Positions 9,595 to 17,659 of a stretch of DNA of 46,537 bases are shown piece after piece (position 1 is the stretch's first letter; every line of letters starts with the position of its first letter). The position numbers were made by a program, and so were the translations under genes. This DNA is from Deltaproteobacteria bacterium. Its GTDB lineage: Bacteria > Desulfobacterota > Desulfobacteria > Desulfobacterales > Desulfosarcinaceae. The stretch lies in contig JAKALP010000039.1 in assembly GCA_021824175.1 (NCBI GenBank), positions 1 through 46,537 of the forward strand, read 5' to 3'. The notes beneath the pieces were generated by a model. The model was not told the origin of the DNA. It ran no database searches and was given only the letters and a program-made list of their open reading frames with translations.

Positions 9595-10357
9595 CGCCGC
9601 CCCCTTCCGGCCCCTGGGCCATGGCCGCCTCAATGGAGGCACGCACCCGTTCCATCAACTGTTCCTTTTCTTTACGGGTATATGCCGTGGGATCGATGGC
9701 GGGATACATGGTGAGCGTGACATGGCTGCGTCGGATCAGGCTGGTGCCTTTGGGCATAATGCCATAAGTACCCTGAACCGCCATGGGAATGATGGGGACC
9801 CCTGATTCCAACGCTAAAATGAAGCCACCGGACTTGAACGGCAACAGTGAGGCATCGCTGCTGCGCGTGCCCTCGGGGAAAATCAGCACCGATGTGCCGT
9901 TGCGAATGCTGGCCGCGGCCTTCTTAAGGCTTTTAATGGCGGATTTGGAATTGGAACGGTCGATGCTGATGTAGCCGGCCCCGCGCATGCCCCAGCCGAA
10001 AATGGGAATCTTGAACAATTCCGCTTTGGCCAGCCAGCGAAACTGAATGGGCAGGGCGCTGAAAAAAACCGGAATATCATAGTTGCTCTGGTGATTGGAC
10101 ATGTAGATGGCGGAACGGCTGGGGTCAATGTGTTCCATGCCCCGGACCTGGAACTTGATGCCGCTAACCCACAGGATGGATCTCCCCCACCACTGGCCAA
10201 CGCGATGAACGCTGTTGCCGGTTTTGGAAAAGAACGACACCAAAACGGCCAATGATGCAAGCACGAAGGTCCCGAAGATGATCCAAAGGTAAATGATCAC
10301 GGTGTGAAGTAAAACCCAAATAGAGTCTGAGGTGGCTTCTGATTTCATTCTATTCAT
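9587..10357 (-). CDS. plsC: 1-acyl-sn-glycerol-3-phosphate acyltransferase (PlsC family)
   Basis: 256 residues. One or two N-terminal membrane segments (about 14-42) are followed by the acyltransferase core: NHQSNYD gives the HX4D catalytic pair His89/Asp94, and FPEGTRS is the glycerolphosphate-binding motif. It transfers an acyl chain to lysophosphatidic acid at the inner membrane to make phosphatidic acid. The final Gly-rich tail overlaps the RNase J start. An alternative ATG three codons downstream (10348) is possible; neither has a strong ribosome site. Other PlsC-like substrates, such as lysophospholipids or ornithine lipids, cannot be excluded. Confidence 0.9.
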   Translation of the reverse strand: MNRMKSEATSDSIWVLLHTVIIYLWIIFGTFVLASLAVLVSFFSKTGNSVHRVGQWWGRSILWVSGIKFQVRGMEHIDPSRSAIYMSNHQSNYDIPVFFSALPIQFRWLAKAELFKIPIFGWGMRGAGYISIDRSNSKSAIKSLKKAAASIRNGTSVLIFPEGTRSSDASLLPFKSGGFILALESGVPIIPMAVQGTYGIMPKGTSLIRRSHVTLTMYPAIDPTAYTRKEKEQLMERVRASIEAAMAQGPEGGGGA

Positions 10358-10418
10358 GCGCGCTGTCTAAAATTTGGACTTTGTTTCAAGAGAAGCGGGT
10401 AGATGCTGTTATACTTCA

Positions 10419-10469
10419 AGCCATCTCAAAAAAAGGATTTTGGACCAAAAGGCTTTTTTGAGTCGGCTG
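10419..10469. repeat. Dispersed hairpin repeat, copy 1
   Basis: The left arm AGCCATCTCAAAAAA and right arm TTTTTTGAGTCGGCT pair with about two mismatches around a TTTTGGACCAAAAGG centre. It sits between plsC and the small gene at 10484. Related copies lie at 32306-32355 and 41088-41139. Confidence 0.65.
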
Positions 10470-10483
10470 GTAACTTCATTCCA

Positions 10484-10816
10484 TCACACACTGATATTGA
10501 GCGCCTCAAGGACGTCGTCAATCCACTGGATCAGCCAATTGCGTTGGGCCAGACTGGCGTATTGGATGCAATTGCAACGGATCCTGTGCCGTGTGCGCAC
10601 CAGCAGTTCACACGCCAGCCGGTTGGGGCTAAGGTCCAAGGCAAAGTAGTGGGGCCGGCAGGCGTCGTGCTCTTGCTGGATCGGCTCCAGCAGTTCATTG
10701 CCGATGGGCAGCCAATAGAGACCTTCAAACTGTGCCACGGCATAGCGTTCATCCAAATAGGCTTTAAGTTTGGCATGATCTTCGAGCCGCAGTTCATCCA
10801 CCACATACTGTTTCAT
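10484..10816 (-). CDS. Conserved-looking small protein of unknown function
   Basis: 110 residues from the ATG at 10816; a GTG three codons upstream is the alternative. The protein is acidic and predicted soluble, with no signal peptide or membrane segment, and has even residue use (KQYVVDELRLEDHAKLKAYL; YFALDLSPNRLACELLVRTR) that looks like a real folded protein. It has two Cys close together (RCNC). No family is recognised. It stands alone between the ferredoxin and plsC. Confidence 0.65.
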   Translation of the reverse strand: MKQYVVDELRLEDHAKLKAYLDERYAVAQFEGLYWLPIGNELLEPIQQEHDACRPHYFALDLSPNRLACELLVRTRHRIRCNCIQYASLAQRNWLIQWIDDVLEALNISV

Positions 10817-10940
10817 ATGGCTCACTCACTAGCATAAAGCAGACAAATCCGCAAGATATATGTAGGTTAGGAGTCGCTGACAACAAGGGGTTGGGTTTTC
10901 GAGGTTGAATTCTGACTCCTGGCATCTGAATACTTTAAAC

Positions 10941-10978
10941 AAAAAAAGCCCCGAGCGCCAAGGATCAGCACTCGGGGC
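10941..10978 (-). terminator. Rho-independent terminator of the ferredoxin gene
   Basis: On the minus strand, GCCCCGAG and CTCGGGGC form an 8-bp stem, extended by one G-U and two more pairs, around a loop of about 9 bases. A run of seven T follows. It lies about 20 bases after the ferredoxin stop. Confidence 0.88.
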
Positions 10979-10997
10979 ATTATTGAAACGGTTGCGA

Positions 10998-11186
10998 TTA
11001 GGTCTCTTGAATTTCGATGGCGCCGGCTTCGCAAACTTCGACGCAGCTTTCACATCCGAGACATTCATCGGCATTGACTGGCTTGGATTTGCCATCTTCC
11101 ATTTCAAAAACTTCTACCGGGCAAACATCCACGCACTCTTCACAGCCAACGCATTTGTCTTCGTCCACAATGGGATTAAAAGCCAT
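10998..11186 (-). CDS. 2[4Fe-4S] ferredoxin
   Basis: 62 residues. Two cluster motifs, CVGCEECVDVCP and CLGCESCVEVCE, bind two [4Fe-4S] clusters; the protein is a small cytoplasmic electron carrier of clostridial type. The second motif ends in Glu instead of the usual Pro. AAAGGAG lies 9 bases before the ATG. It is flanked by its own sigma70-like promoter (11262-11289) and a strong terminator, so it is monocistronic. Its partners are not visible in the window. Confidence 0.95.
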   Translation of the reverse strand: MAFNPIVDEDKCVGCEECVDVCPVEVFEMEDGKSKPVNADECLGCESCVEVCEAGAIEIQET

Positions 11187-11261
11187 CTCTTTATTCTCCT
11201 TTCATATAGGGATTGCATTTAGTTGAGCAGGTCAACTTTCGTAGCGATACCGAAGTTCCGG

Positions 11262-11289
11262 CTTATACCACTTTCATGGAGTCCGTCAA
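11262..11289 (-). promoter_or_regulatory. Sigma70-like promoter of the ferredoxin gene
   Basis: On the minus strand, TTGACG (11289-11284), a 16-base spacer and TATAAG (11267-11262) lie about 75 bases upstream of the ferredoxin ATG. The rest of the 207-base gap down to 11394 shows no gene. Confidence 0.5.
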
Positions 11290-11393
11290 GCCTTGTCACG
11301 GCTTTTTTTTAGAGGCACCCATAGTTGATTATTGATTTAAGATATCAATAGGATATAGCAGCGAAGAATTTTTTCCACCCCGTCTGGCCGTGC

Positions 11394-12398
11394 CTAAAAT
11401 GAGACCAGGCCCAACACGGTCCTGGTTCCGGCAGTACCTTCCATACCCTGGGCGCTTTCCGTTGGTCTTTTAGGAAGCCATTTCGAAAGAAATTCTCGTG
11501 GCGGGCACCTTGGGATTACGAATAGAATTAACGCAGGACCCGCGGCCGCTGATGGTGCGAGATTCGAGGCCTCAGCCATTGGCGGGACTGGCGCTGGCGA
11601 GGCGGTTAATTGGAGCAAGGTCTGCCTTAATTCAGCCGAGGTTGAAGGCCCAGCCGCCGAATTGGGCACTGCGCTGGCGTTTGGGAGGCTGTATTGCCCG
11701 GCGGGGACCGCTTGGGGCCACTGCTCGAGCAGCTCATCCCACACAGCCCGGCTGGTGGTGACAAAGACGCTGGTTTCGTCCGCGCGATCCAGTGAAAGGC
11801 GGGCCCATGATTCCAGCCGCTGCTGGGTCATGTAATTTCCCAGGTCCTCATGACGGCCGGAGAGATGAGACGAGGACTCCAGCGCCAAATCCCCTTGATC
11901 TGGATCAGGTTCGCCTAAAATGCGCCCCAATTGTGCTTCCATGGATTGCACCCGGCCCAGATCGAGATCAACGGTCGCCTGCTGCTGATCATACGTATGA
12001 GCCAGACATAGAAAAAGGGCGGCCTCAAACCCGTGGTCAGTGCCGGCTGGCAAAACATTGTGTCCGGGCTTTTTTATTTGATCGCGGATCTGATGGGCAT
12101 CGGCCTCCCCTTGGCCGGCGGCCTGCAATTGGCTGCCACGAAATTGGCCGATGAGATCAGCGCCACGCCCCTGATGCAGTTCGGCCCAGGTGGAAAAATT
12201 TGCCAGCACCTGCCGGAGCTGCATCGGGTCGATTCCTGGCGGCGGGACCAACTCCAACACCCCTTTTTCAGCGGCCGCGCGCATATGGGTCGGGGTCAAA
12301 TCGGCCAAAGGCTCACACACCGCGACGGCCCCCAATGCGGAATAAAGCGGTTCTATCAATGCTTCGGGCAGATAGGTAAAAGGCAACAGGTGGATCAT
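11394..12398 (-). CDS. Protein of unknown function coupled to the cysK-cysS fusion
   Basis: 334 residues. The start overlaps the stop of the upstream cysK-cysS fusion by ATGA, so the two are translationally coupled. The protein is predicted soluble and alpha-helical, rich in Ala, Gln and Leu (LRQVLANFSTWAELHQG; ALFLCLAHTYDQQQATVDLD). It has a Pro/Ala/Ser-rich stretch near 240-290 and a C-terminal PRCPPREFLSKWLPKRP segment. No catalytic motif or known domain is recognised. Coupling suggests a role with the fusion protein or its product, but that is inference. Confidence 0.75.
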   Translation of the reverse strand: MIHLLPFTYLPEALIEPLYSALGAVAVCEPLADLTPTHMRAAAEKGVLELVPPPGIDPMQLRQVLANFSTWAELHQGRGADLIGQFRGSQLQAAGQGEADAHQIRDQIKKPGHNVLPAGTDHGFEAALFLCLAHTYDQQQATVDLDLGRVQSMEAQLGRILGEPDPDQGDLALESSSHLSGRHEDLGNYMTQQRLESWARLSLDRADETSVFVTTSRAVWDELLEQWPQAVPAGQYSLPNASAVPNSAAGPSTSAELRQTLLQLTASPAPVPPMAEASNLAPSAAAGPALILFVIPRCPPREFLSKWLPKRPTESAQGMEGTAGTRTVLGLVSF

Positions 12399-14680
12399 GG
12401 CCCCACCTTCCCATCCATGATATGAATTCCCATTTTCTCCAGCTCGTCGCGCAACTCATCCGCCAGTTTCCAGTTGCCCGCGGCCCGGGCTTGAGCCCGT
12501 TGGCGCAACAGTTTTTGCACAATGGGGTCCTCAAAGACCGGCTGGAATTGGAAAATCCCCAATACCGCGTCAATGCTTTTCAGTACGGTGACCACTTTGG
12601 ACACCTGTTCAGGGGCAATATTGCGGCGAGCCACCCGACGGTTGAGTTCTTTAACCACCTTAAAAATCACGGCCAGGGCCACGGAAATATTCAGATCATC
12701 CTCCATGGCCTCATTAAAACCGCTCTTGAGATCATAAAGGAGCTGATCCAGTTCCTTGTACGGTTTGCCGGCCTGCAACTGTTGCAATGCCGCCACGCAA
12801 CCGTCCAGGCGCTGCAGGGTGCGACGGGCATAGACCAGCCGTTCTTCCGAGAAGATCACTGGCTTTTGATAATGGCTGGAAAGCAGCCAGAAGCGGATCT
12901 CCCGGCCGCTCCAACCGCCGGTCAACAGGTCACGTACAGTCAGCCGACCGCCGCGCTCGTCAACCTTTTTGCCTTCCATCAGCACCCCATCGCAATGCAG
13001 CCAGACGCTGGCCAGGGGTTTTTTGTTGAGGGCCCCGGCAATGGCGATTTCATTTTCATGCAGCGGGAAAAGCAGTTCCCGGCCCGAAATGTGGATGTCG
13101 CAAGTTTCACCCAAATACTTCATGGCAAGGGTGGCGCATTGCAATGGCCAGGAGGGTTGTACCTTGCCCCAGGGAGTTTTTGTATAGAGCCCTTTTTTGA
13201 GCTCCGATAGTTTGACCCGCTTGAGCAGGGTGAAATCCCTGGGATTATCCTTTTCATAATCGTCCAGATCCACGGTGGCGCCGATCTTGATTTTATCCAG
13301 GTCGATGCCCGAGAGTTGGCCGTAGCTTTCAAAGCGCGAGATGTCAAAATACAGGGAGCGCAATTTTTCGTAAGCAAAGCCTTTGGCTACCAACTTCTGC
13401 ACGACTTCGACCATGTCGTCGGCATGGGCGCTGGCTCTGGGATAGTGCTCCGCCTTGCGGATCCCCAAATTGTCGCGATCTTGTTCAAATGCCGCAATAT
13501 TGCGGTCCGCGAAGGCCGTTGGCGCCATGCCGGCCGCATCGGCGCCGGCAAAGGTTTTTTCATCCAGGTCGGTGATGTTCATGACATGCTCGACCTTGAA
13601 CCCGCGGTAGCTCAAATAGCGGTCCACCAGGTCGGCAAAGACAAAACGCCGGGCATCGCCCACATGGATGGGCGCATGGGCCGTGGGGCCGGTGGTATAA
13701 ATGGTGACGCGGTCGGCCCGCTGGGGGGAGAAAATCTCCTTGTTGTGGACACGGGTATTAAAAAGCGCCAGGCCCACCTTTTGCCGCTCCACGAACAGCG
13801 AGGTGGAGAGATAGCGCTCGCCGCTGTCGGGCAGGATCACCACGATCAGCCCCTGCGGCATGCCAGCGGCCAGCCGCAGAGCCACGGCCATGGCGGCACC
13901 GCTGCTCATGCCCACGAAAATTCCCTCTTCCCTGGCCAGACGGCGGGCGGTTTCGAAGGCCTCCTCGTCATCGATGTTGACCTTTTGATCAACCCGCTCC
14001 TTTTCAAAAATTTCGGGGATGTAGGATTCTTTTAAATTCTTGAGCCCCTGGATTTTATGCCCCAAATAGGGTTCCACACCCACGATGCGCACCTGGGGCG
14101 CGATCTCCTTGAAACGGCGCGAGATGCCCATCAGTGTGCCGGTGGTGCCGATGGTAGCCACGATGGCGGTCACCTGGCCCTGGGTTTGCTCCCAGATCTC
14201 GTTGGCCGTGCCGTAATAGTGGGCCTGCCAGTTGGCCTCATTGTTGAATTGATCGGTGATGAAATACTCCCCTGGATATTCACGGGCCAGACGATAGGCC
14301 TCCTCGATGGCGCCGTCGGTGCCCAGGTGGCCGGGGGTCAACCGGATCTCCGCGCCCCTGGCGCGCAATATCTTCTGGCGTTCCAGGCTGGCGGTTTCGG
14401 ACATGGTGAGCAGCAATTTGTAGCCTTTGATGGCGCACACCATGGCCAAACCGATGCCGGTATTGCCGCTGGTGGCCTCCACCACGGTCTTGTCACGGGT
14501 CAGCGCGCCAGAACGCTCGGCCGCTTCGATCATGGAGAGCGCGGCCCGGTCCTTAATGGAGCCGCCGGGATTCAGGTACTCCAGCTTGGCCAGGATCGAA
14601 ACCTTGGGATTGGGATTCATCCGCCGGATTTCCACCAGCGGGGTGTGGCCAATTAAATCGAGGAGGGATGAATGTTTCAT
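12395..14680 (-). CDS. Cysteine synthase fused to a degenerate cysteinyl-tRNA synthetase-like domain
   Basis: 761 residues. Residues 1-300 are a PLP-dependent cysteine synthase (CysK/CysM type), with Lys43 in NPGGSIKDR, the TSGNTG loop at 70-75, GTTGT at 178-182, and SSGAA and LPDSGERYLS near 259-293. It would make cysteine from O-acetylserine and sulfide. Residues 305-761 follow the CysRS fold from the GPT segment (331) to a C-terminal helical region. The key residues are altered: the zinc Cys before GPT is Thr330, HIGN reads HVGD, WHIEC reads WPLQC, the zinc His in FPHHENE is Leu (FPLHENE, 538-544), and KMSKS is replaced by GKKVDER. The synthase half therefore looks active, while the CysRS half probably cannot charge tRNA normally. 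It lies between tmk and the coupled unknown gene. Confidence 0.9.
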   Translation of the reverse strand: MKHSSLLDLIGHTPLVEIRRMNPNPKVSILAKLEYLNPGGSIKDRAALSMIEAAERSGALTRDKTVVEATSGNTGIGLAMVCAIKGYKLLLTMSETASLERQKILRARGAEIRLTPGHLGTDGAIEEAYRLAREYPGEYFITDQFNNEANWQAHYYGTANEIWEQTQGQVTAIVATIGTTGTLMGISRRFKEIAPQVRIVGVEPYLGHKIQGLKNLKESYIPEIFEKERVDQKVNIDDEEAFETARRLAREEGIFVGMSSGAAMAVALRLAAGMPQGLIVVILPDSGERYLSTSLFVERQKVGLALFNTRVHNKEIFSPQRADRVTIYTTGPTAHAPIHVGDARRFVFADLVDRYLSYRGFKVEHVMNITDLDEKTFAGADAAGMAPTAFADRNIAAFEQDRDNLGIRKAEHYPRASAHADDMVEVVQKLVAKGFAYEKLRSLYFDISRFESYGQLSGIDLDKIKIGATVDLDDYEKDNPRDFTLLKRVKLSELKKGLYTKTPWGKVQPSWPLQCATLAMKYLGETCDIHISGRELLFPLHENEIAIAGALNKKPLASVWLHCDGVLMEGKKVDERGGRLTVRDLLTGGWSGREIRFWLLSSHYQKPVIFSEERLVYARRTLQRLDGCVAALQQLQAGKPYKELDQLLYDLKSGFNEAMEDDLNISVALAVIFKVVKELNRRVARRNIAPEQVSKVVTVLKSIDAVLGIFQFQPVFEDPIVQKLLRQRAQARAAGNWKLADELRDELEKMGIHIMDGKVGP

Positions 14681-14745
14681 CGTTTTAAAGCATTCCCTGC
14701 AATTCTTCTTTAATTTTTAAGCATGGGTCTGTCTTGTGAGAGCAG

Positions 14746-15387
14746 CTATCGCTTTGCCGGCAGCAAAGCGCCCAGCGTTTTTTCTACGGTGCGGGTAATC
14801 TCCTGAATATCCCCCGACGCATCGATCACTCGGAACCGATGGGGTTCCAGGCGGGCCAGATCCAGATACCCATCTCGCACCTTTTGGTGAAAGGCCAGCT
14901 TCTCCTGTTCAAAGCGCGTCTCCTGGCGGCTGCGGCCGCCGGAGTTGATGGCCTGCCAGGCCCGGGACAAGCCCACCCTGGGTTCCAGGTCGAACAACAA
15001 AGTCACATCCGGCTTGAGATTGCCGCAAACTAGGCGATGCAATTCGGCGATGAGCGTTCGATCCAGGCCGCGAGCATAGCCTTGATACACAAGGGTGGCA
15101 TCAAAAAACCGGTCGCACAATACTACCCGGCCGGCAGCCAGATGCGGTTCGATGAAGGTGCGGATATGCTGCACCCGGTCCGCCACATAAAGCAACAGTT
15201 CAGTGCCGGCATCCATCTCCTTGTTCGCGGGGTTGAGAAGTACCGCCCGAATTTGAGCGCCGATGGCCGTCCCGCCCGGCTCCCGGGAAGTGACGCACTC
15301 ATAGCCCCGGCCCTCTAAAAATGCAACGATCTTTTGGAGTTGGGTGGTCTTGCCCGATCCTTCGATGCCTTCCAGGGTGATGAACAT
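14746..15387 (-). CDS. tmk: Thymidylate kinase
   Basis: 213 residues, normal for the family. It phosphorylates dTMP to dTDP. Visible motifs are the P-loop GIEGSGKTTQ (8-17), SREPGGT, CDRFFDATLVYQGYARG with the DR(Y/F) signature, and an Arg-containing lid (SRQETRFEQE). AAGGGG lies upstream of the ATG. It is embedded in the minus-strand run, 16 bases after the DUF1016 nuclease gene and about 65 bases before the cysK-cysS fusion. Confidence 0.95.
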   Translation of the reverse strand: MFITLEGIEGSGKTTQLQKIVAFLEGRGYECVTSREPGGTAIGAQIRAVLLNPANKEMDAGTELLLYVADRVQHIRTFIEPHLAAGRVVLCDRFFDATLVYQGYARGLDRTLIAELHRLVCGNLKPDVTLLFDLEPRVGLSRAWQAINSGGRSRQETRFEQEKLAFHQKVRDGYLDLARLEPHRFRVIDASGDIQEITRTVEKTLGALLPAKR

Positions 15388-15403
15388 GGCTAAACGTTGC
15401 CCC

Positions 15404-16660
15404 TTAACACTTTGGTGAGTTCTTCAGGCCTGAAGCCTTTTTTGACCGTGCAGCTCTCTGAGAAGCCAAGGTCAATCTTTTTTGCTTTTCAAGCAGTGCC
15501 TGGGTTCGCTCAATTTCAGCGGCCAACTCCTTCTCATCGGGCAGCGCTGTCCGATACTCCGCCGCCATGACTTTGCTGGGGAGCCCCTCCAAAGCATAAC
15601 GGGCCACAGCCTCGTCTTTGCGAGCGCAAAGAATCAGCCCCACGGGCGGATTTTCGTTTTCATGGACCCAGTTTTCACGGGCATAATTAAGGTAAAGATG
15701 TATCTGTCCCGCGTCCGCATGGGTGAATTTGCCGATTTTCAAATCGATGATCACAAGGCAACGCAAACGGCGGTGGAAAAAGACCAAGTCCACTCGATAC
15801 CACTCGTCGCCAATGCGCAATCGTTTCTGCCGGCCAATGAAGCAAAAATCGTTACCCAACTCCAGCAAAAAGGCTTCCAAATGCCGGATCAGAGCGTTTT
15901 CCAAATCCGTTTCGGAATACTCGTCCTTGAGACCGAGAAACTCGAGTACAAACGGATCTTTGATCTCTTCTTCGGGCAGTAGTATGTCTTCCGGCAGAGC
16001 CTTTGCCCCTTTCCGCAGCATCGCCGCTTTGTCTCGGGATAGCGCCGTCCGCTCATAGAACTGGGAGTTTATCTGCCGGTCGAGCTGCCGCACTGACCAG
16101 CCGCCGCGCAATGCTTCTGTTTCGTAAAACTTACGCGCCAGTTCATTCTTTACCCCAAGCAAACGTACATAGGCGGACCAGGGGAGAGGAAAACAATTGG
16201 CGAGATCCTTAAGACACAAGCTTGAAGTCGAGATTTGTAATGCCAATTCAGATGAATGTACTTCGCTTTTAAAATTACGCGAAGATGTCGCGTAATTCCC
16301 TTTCTGATCTTCGTTGGATAATTTACGCGACGTTGTTGCGTATATTCGCGCTTCATTATACAAAAGATAAAAAGTGCGAAAGCGCTGGAGATTATCAACT
16401 CCGAATCCACGACCGAAACGTCTTTCAAGATCATCGGAAAGGCGCTTAAGCAACTCTTCTCCATAAGCAGCGCGCTTTTCGCCCTTTTGCTCACCCTCGA
16501 CAATTCTTCTGCCCACCAGCCAGTAAGCAGCAGTCATGATGCAGTTAACAGAACGCGCGGTCGCGCTTCGGGCAGCATCGAGCACCTTGGCAATATCACC
16601 CAGGACGGAAGGATAGAAAGGATCAGTACCGGCAGCCGTTTTTTTTGATTGCTTTGCCAT
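15404..16660 (-). CDS. DUF1016/YhcG-family PDDEXK nuclease
   Basis: 418 residues from the ATG at 16660. A longer in-frame start at 16843 lies inside the neighbouring gene and adds low-complexity residues; AAGGA lies 6 bases before 16660. The N-terminal half matches the DUF1016 helical region (MTAAYWLVGRRIVEGEQKG, FGVDNLQRFRTFYLLY, WSVRQLDRQINSQFYER). The C-terminal half is a PDDEXK-like nuclease (YRVDLVFFH then CLVIIDLKIG, giving Asp and Asp-x-Lys). This family is associated with restriction/defence loci and mobile DNA; its molecular role is poorly known. A central insertion has a degenerate repeat, IYATTSRKL and NYATSSRNF. The gene fits in an otherwise housekeeping run with 16-base gaps on both sides, and its middle is locally AT-richer. 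Confidence 0.88.
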   Translation of the reverse strand: MAKQSKKTAAGTDPFYPSVLGDIAKVLDAARSATARSVNCIMTAAYWLVGRRIVEGEQKGEKRAAYGEELLKRLSDDLERRFGRGFGVDNLQRFRTFYLLYNEARIYATTSRKLSNEDQKGNYATSSRNFKSEVHSSELALQISTSSLCLKDLANCFPLPWSAYVRLLGVKNELARKFYETEALRGGWSVRQLDRQINSQFYERTALSRDKAAMLRKGAKALPEDILLPEEEIKDPFVLEFLGLKDEYSETDLENALIRHLEAFLLELGNDFCFIGRQKRLRIGDEWYRVDLVFFHRRLRCLVIIDLKIGKFTHADAGQIHLYLNYARENWVHENENPPVGLILCARKDEAVARYALEGLPSKVMAAEYRTALPDEKELAAEIERTQALLEKQKRLTLASQRAARSKKASGLKNSPKC

Positions 16661-16676
16661 GGAAATCCTTCTGCCT

Positions 16677-17624
16677 TCACCCTTTAAAAAACTGCCGCTC
16701 CAGTAACCGGTGATACCCCGTCCAGGATGAATCGTTTTCTTCGGCGGCGATGAATTCGCGGATGGCGTTGACTCGGGAATCGATCTCGTCCACGTAGTTG
16801 AGCAAAACGGCTTCGATGGTCTTGGGCAGCTCGGGCGAGCCAAACTCCCGGGCGCCGTGATGACTGATGATCATGTGTTTAATCAGGGCGGCCGTGGCCG
16901 GTGGGAACCCTTCGATGGTCCTGATCTTGGCCTCCACCATCTCCACGCCGATGACGATATGGCTGAGCAGCCGTCCCTCGTCGGTGTAGTCGATGCGGTG
17001 ATCGTAGGCAAACTCGCGCACCTTGCCAATATCGTGGACCACCGTGCCCACCAGGAGTAAATCCCGGTTGATGCCGCCGTAATGGGGGGCAATGCGTTCG
17101 GCCAAGAGCGCCATGGACAAGGTGTGCTCCAACAACCCGCCGATGTAGGCGTGGTGCATGTTTTTGGCGGCCGGCGCCTTTTTAAAGCGGCGCACGAACT
17201 CATCATCATTCCAGAAGGCATCCATCAAGGCTTTGAGATGGGGCGTGCTCATGCTTTCGGTCAAGGTGCGCAAGCGGGCAAACATCTGTTCAATATCCCG
17301 CGTGGTGACCGGAAGAAAATCGCCCGGCGAAACACTCTCCGCGGGCACGCGGGCCATGGATTTGACCACCATCTGCAGGGCGCCCTTATACTCGCCGGCC
17401 GAACCATTGACGGCCACGAAATCGCCGGCCGCGGCCGACGAGGCCTGCTCCACGTTGTCCCAGAGCACGCCCTTGATCTGGCCGGTGCGGTCTTCCAAGG
17501 TGACGGTCATAAAGGGCTTGCCATCCTTTTTATAGGCAATGTTCTTCTCCGCCAGGGCGAACAGATCCCGGATCACATCACCGGCCTTGATGTCGGCCAC
17601 GAATTTCTTTTTTGCTTCGGTCAT
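16677..17624 (-). CDS. OB-fold/HD-domain 3'-5' exoribonuclease (YhaM-like)
   Basis: 315 residues from the ATG at 17624, with GGA 7 bases upstream; an ATG four codons earlier at 17636 lacks a ribosome site. An N-terminal OB-fold (about 10-100, KPFMTVTLEDRTGQIKGVLW) precedes an HD hydrolase domain with HHAYIGGLLEHTLS, VVHDIGKVREF and HMIISHHGAREFGSPE, the metal ligand set of the YhaM family. YhaM-type enzymes shorten RNA or single-stranded DNA from the 3' end in the cytoplasm. It sits between the REC/DHp gene and the DUF1016 nuclease. Confidence 0.9.
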   Translation of the reverse strand: MTEAKKKFVADIKAGDVIRDLFALAEKNIAYKKDGKPFMTVTLEDRTGQIKGVLWDNVEQASSAAAGDFVAVNGSAGEYKGALQMVVKSMARVPAESVSPGDFLPVTTRDIEQMFARLRTLTESMSTPHLKALMDAFWNDDEFVRRFKKAPAAKNMHHAYIGGLLEHTLSMALLAERIAPHYGGINRDLLLVGTVVHDIGKVREFAYDHRIDYTDEGRLLSHIVIGVEMVEAKIRTIEGFPPATAALIKHMIISHHGAREFGSPELPKTIEAVLLNYVDEIDSRVNAIREFIAAEENDSSWTGYHRLLERQFFKG

Positions 17625-17659
17625 GAGCGGTTCCATTTCATAGGATTTTGACAGGCGCT

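Noticed and set aside
11288-11310. AAGCC-loop-GGCTT followed by eight T on the plus strand
   Set aside because: The stem has only 5 bp and no plus-strand gene lies upstream; the same sequence overlaps the -35 region of the ferredoxin promoter.
13316-14035. 239-codon plus-strand frame opposite the cysK-cysS fusion
   Set aside because: It is a shadow of the fusion gene, with no ribosome site and no recognisable motif.
16661-16843. Longer N-terminus for the DUF1016 protein
   Set aside because: The added residues are Pro/Ser-rich, overlap the YhaM-like gene, and the ATG at 16660 has a good ribosome site.
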